A DNA stretch of 6,108 bases from Blastocatellia bacterium (GTDB lineage Bacteria; Acidobacteriota; Blastocatellia; Pyrinomonadales; Pyrinomonadaceae). Location: NCBI GenBank assembly GCA_003175865.1, contig PSRF01000059.1:1-6108 (forward strand), given 5' to 3'. Of the stretch, positions 6,101 through 6,108 are shown one piece after another (position 1 is the first letter of the stretch; every line of letters begins with the position of its first letter). The notes beneath the pieces are model-generated. The model was not told the origin of the DNA and ran no database searches. It was given only the letters and a program-made list of their open reading frames with translations. The position numbers and the translations under genes were made by a program.

Positions 6101-6108
6101 CTCACGAG

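Overview
The window looks like a piece of a chromosome from an environmental bacterium of roughly 50% GC, most plausibly an Acidobacteriota member; Verrucomicrobiota is the main alternative. The basis is the tandem of large DUF3857/transglutaminase-type secreted proteins, which I recall as abundant in those phyla, and a GC-rich palindromic repeat of a style I associate with them. No rRNA or other marker gene is present, so the assignment is an inference.

Layout. Two genes on the + strand (1-1376, cut by the window edge, and 1403-3376) encode related DUF3857/transglutaminase-fold proteins 26 nt apart, presumably one operon. The second has a signal peptide and a complete Cys-His-Asp triad. The first has the same fold signature, but its catalytic Cys is Gly and no His is found at the expected place, so the pair looks like one enzyme plus one pseudoenzyme. 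Facing them on the - strand is a three-gene membrane-transport operon read from the right edge inward: a two-domain ChrA-type chromate transporter (6051-4609), a single-domain UPF0016/GDT1 cation transporter of 90 residues (4492-4220), and a VIT1/CCC1-type Fe/Mn transporter (4179-3481). ChrA handles chromate in characterised cases; the other two families handle Mn2+, Fe2+ or Ca2+, so the operon looks like a transition-metal homeostasis or detoxification unit.

Non-coding structure. The two convergent operons meet in a 110-bp inverted repeat (3374-3483) with 39-bp arms matching at 38 of 39 positions. It begins with the stop codon of the + gene and ends with the stop codon of the - gene. Each arm contains its own small palindrome, so the element resembles a paired REP-like (REPIN/MITE-like) repeat that may also act as a two-way transcription barrier. 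A second, imperfect inverted repeat (4527-4605) fills the 116-nt gap between chrA and the GDT1 gene and folds better in the operon transcript than on the opposite strand. A tentative sigma70-type promoter containing a small inverted repeat lies just upstream of chrA.

I found no tRNA, rRNA, CRISPR array, transposase or phage gene, and no convincing wholly new system. The points most worth a second look are the stop-to-stop repeat, the active/inactive transglutaminase pair and the three-transporter metal operon. All other long open frames are shadows of these five genes.
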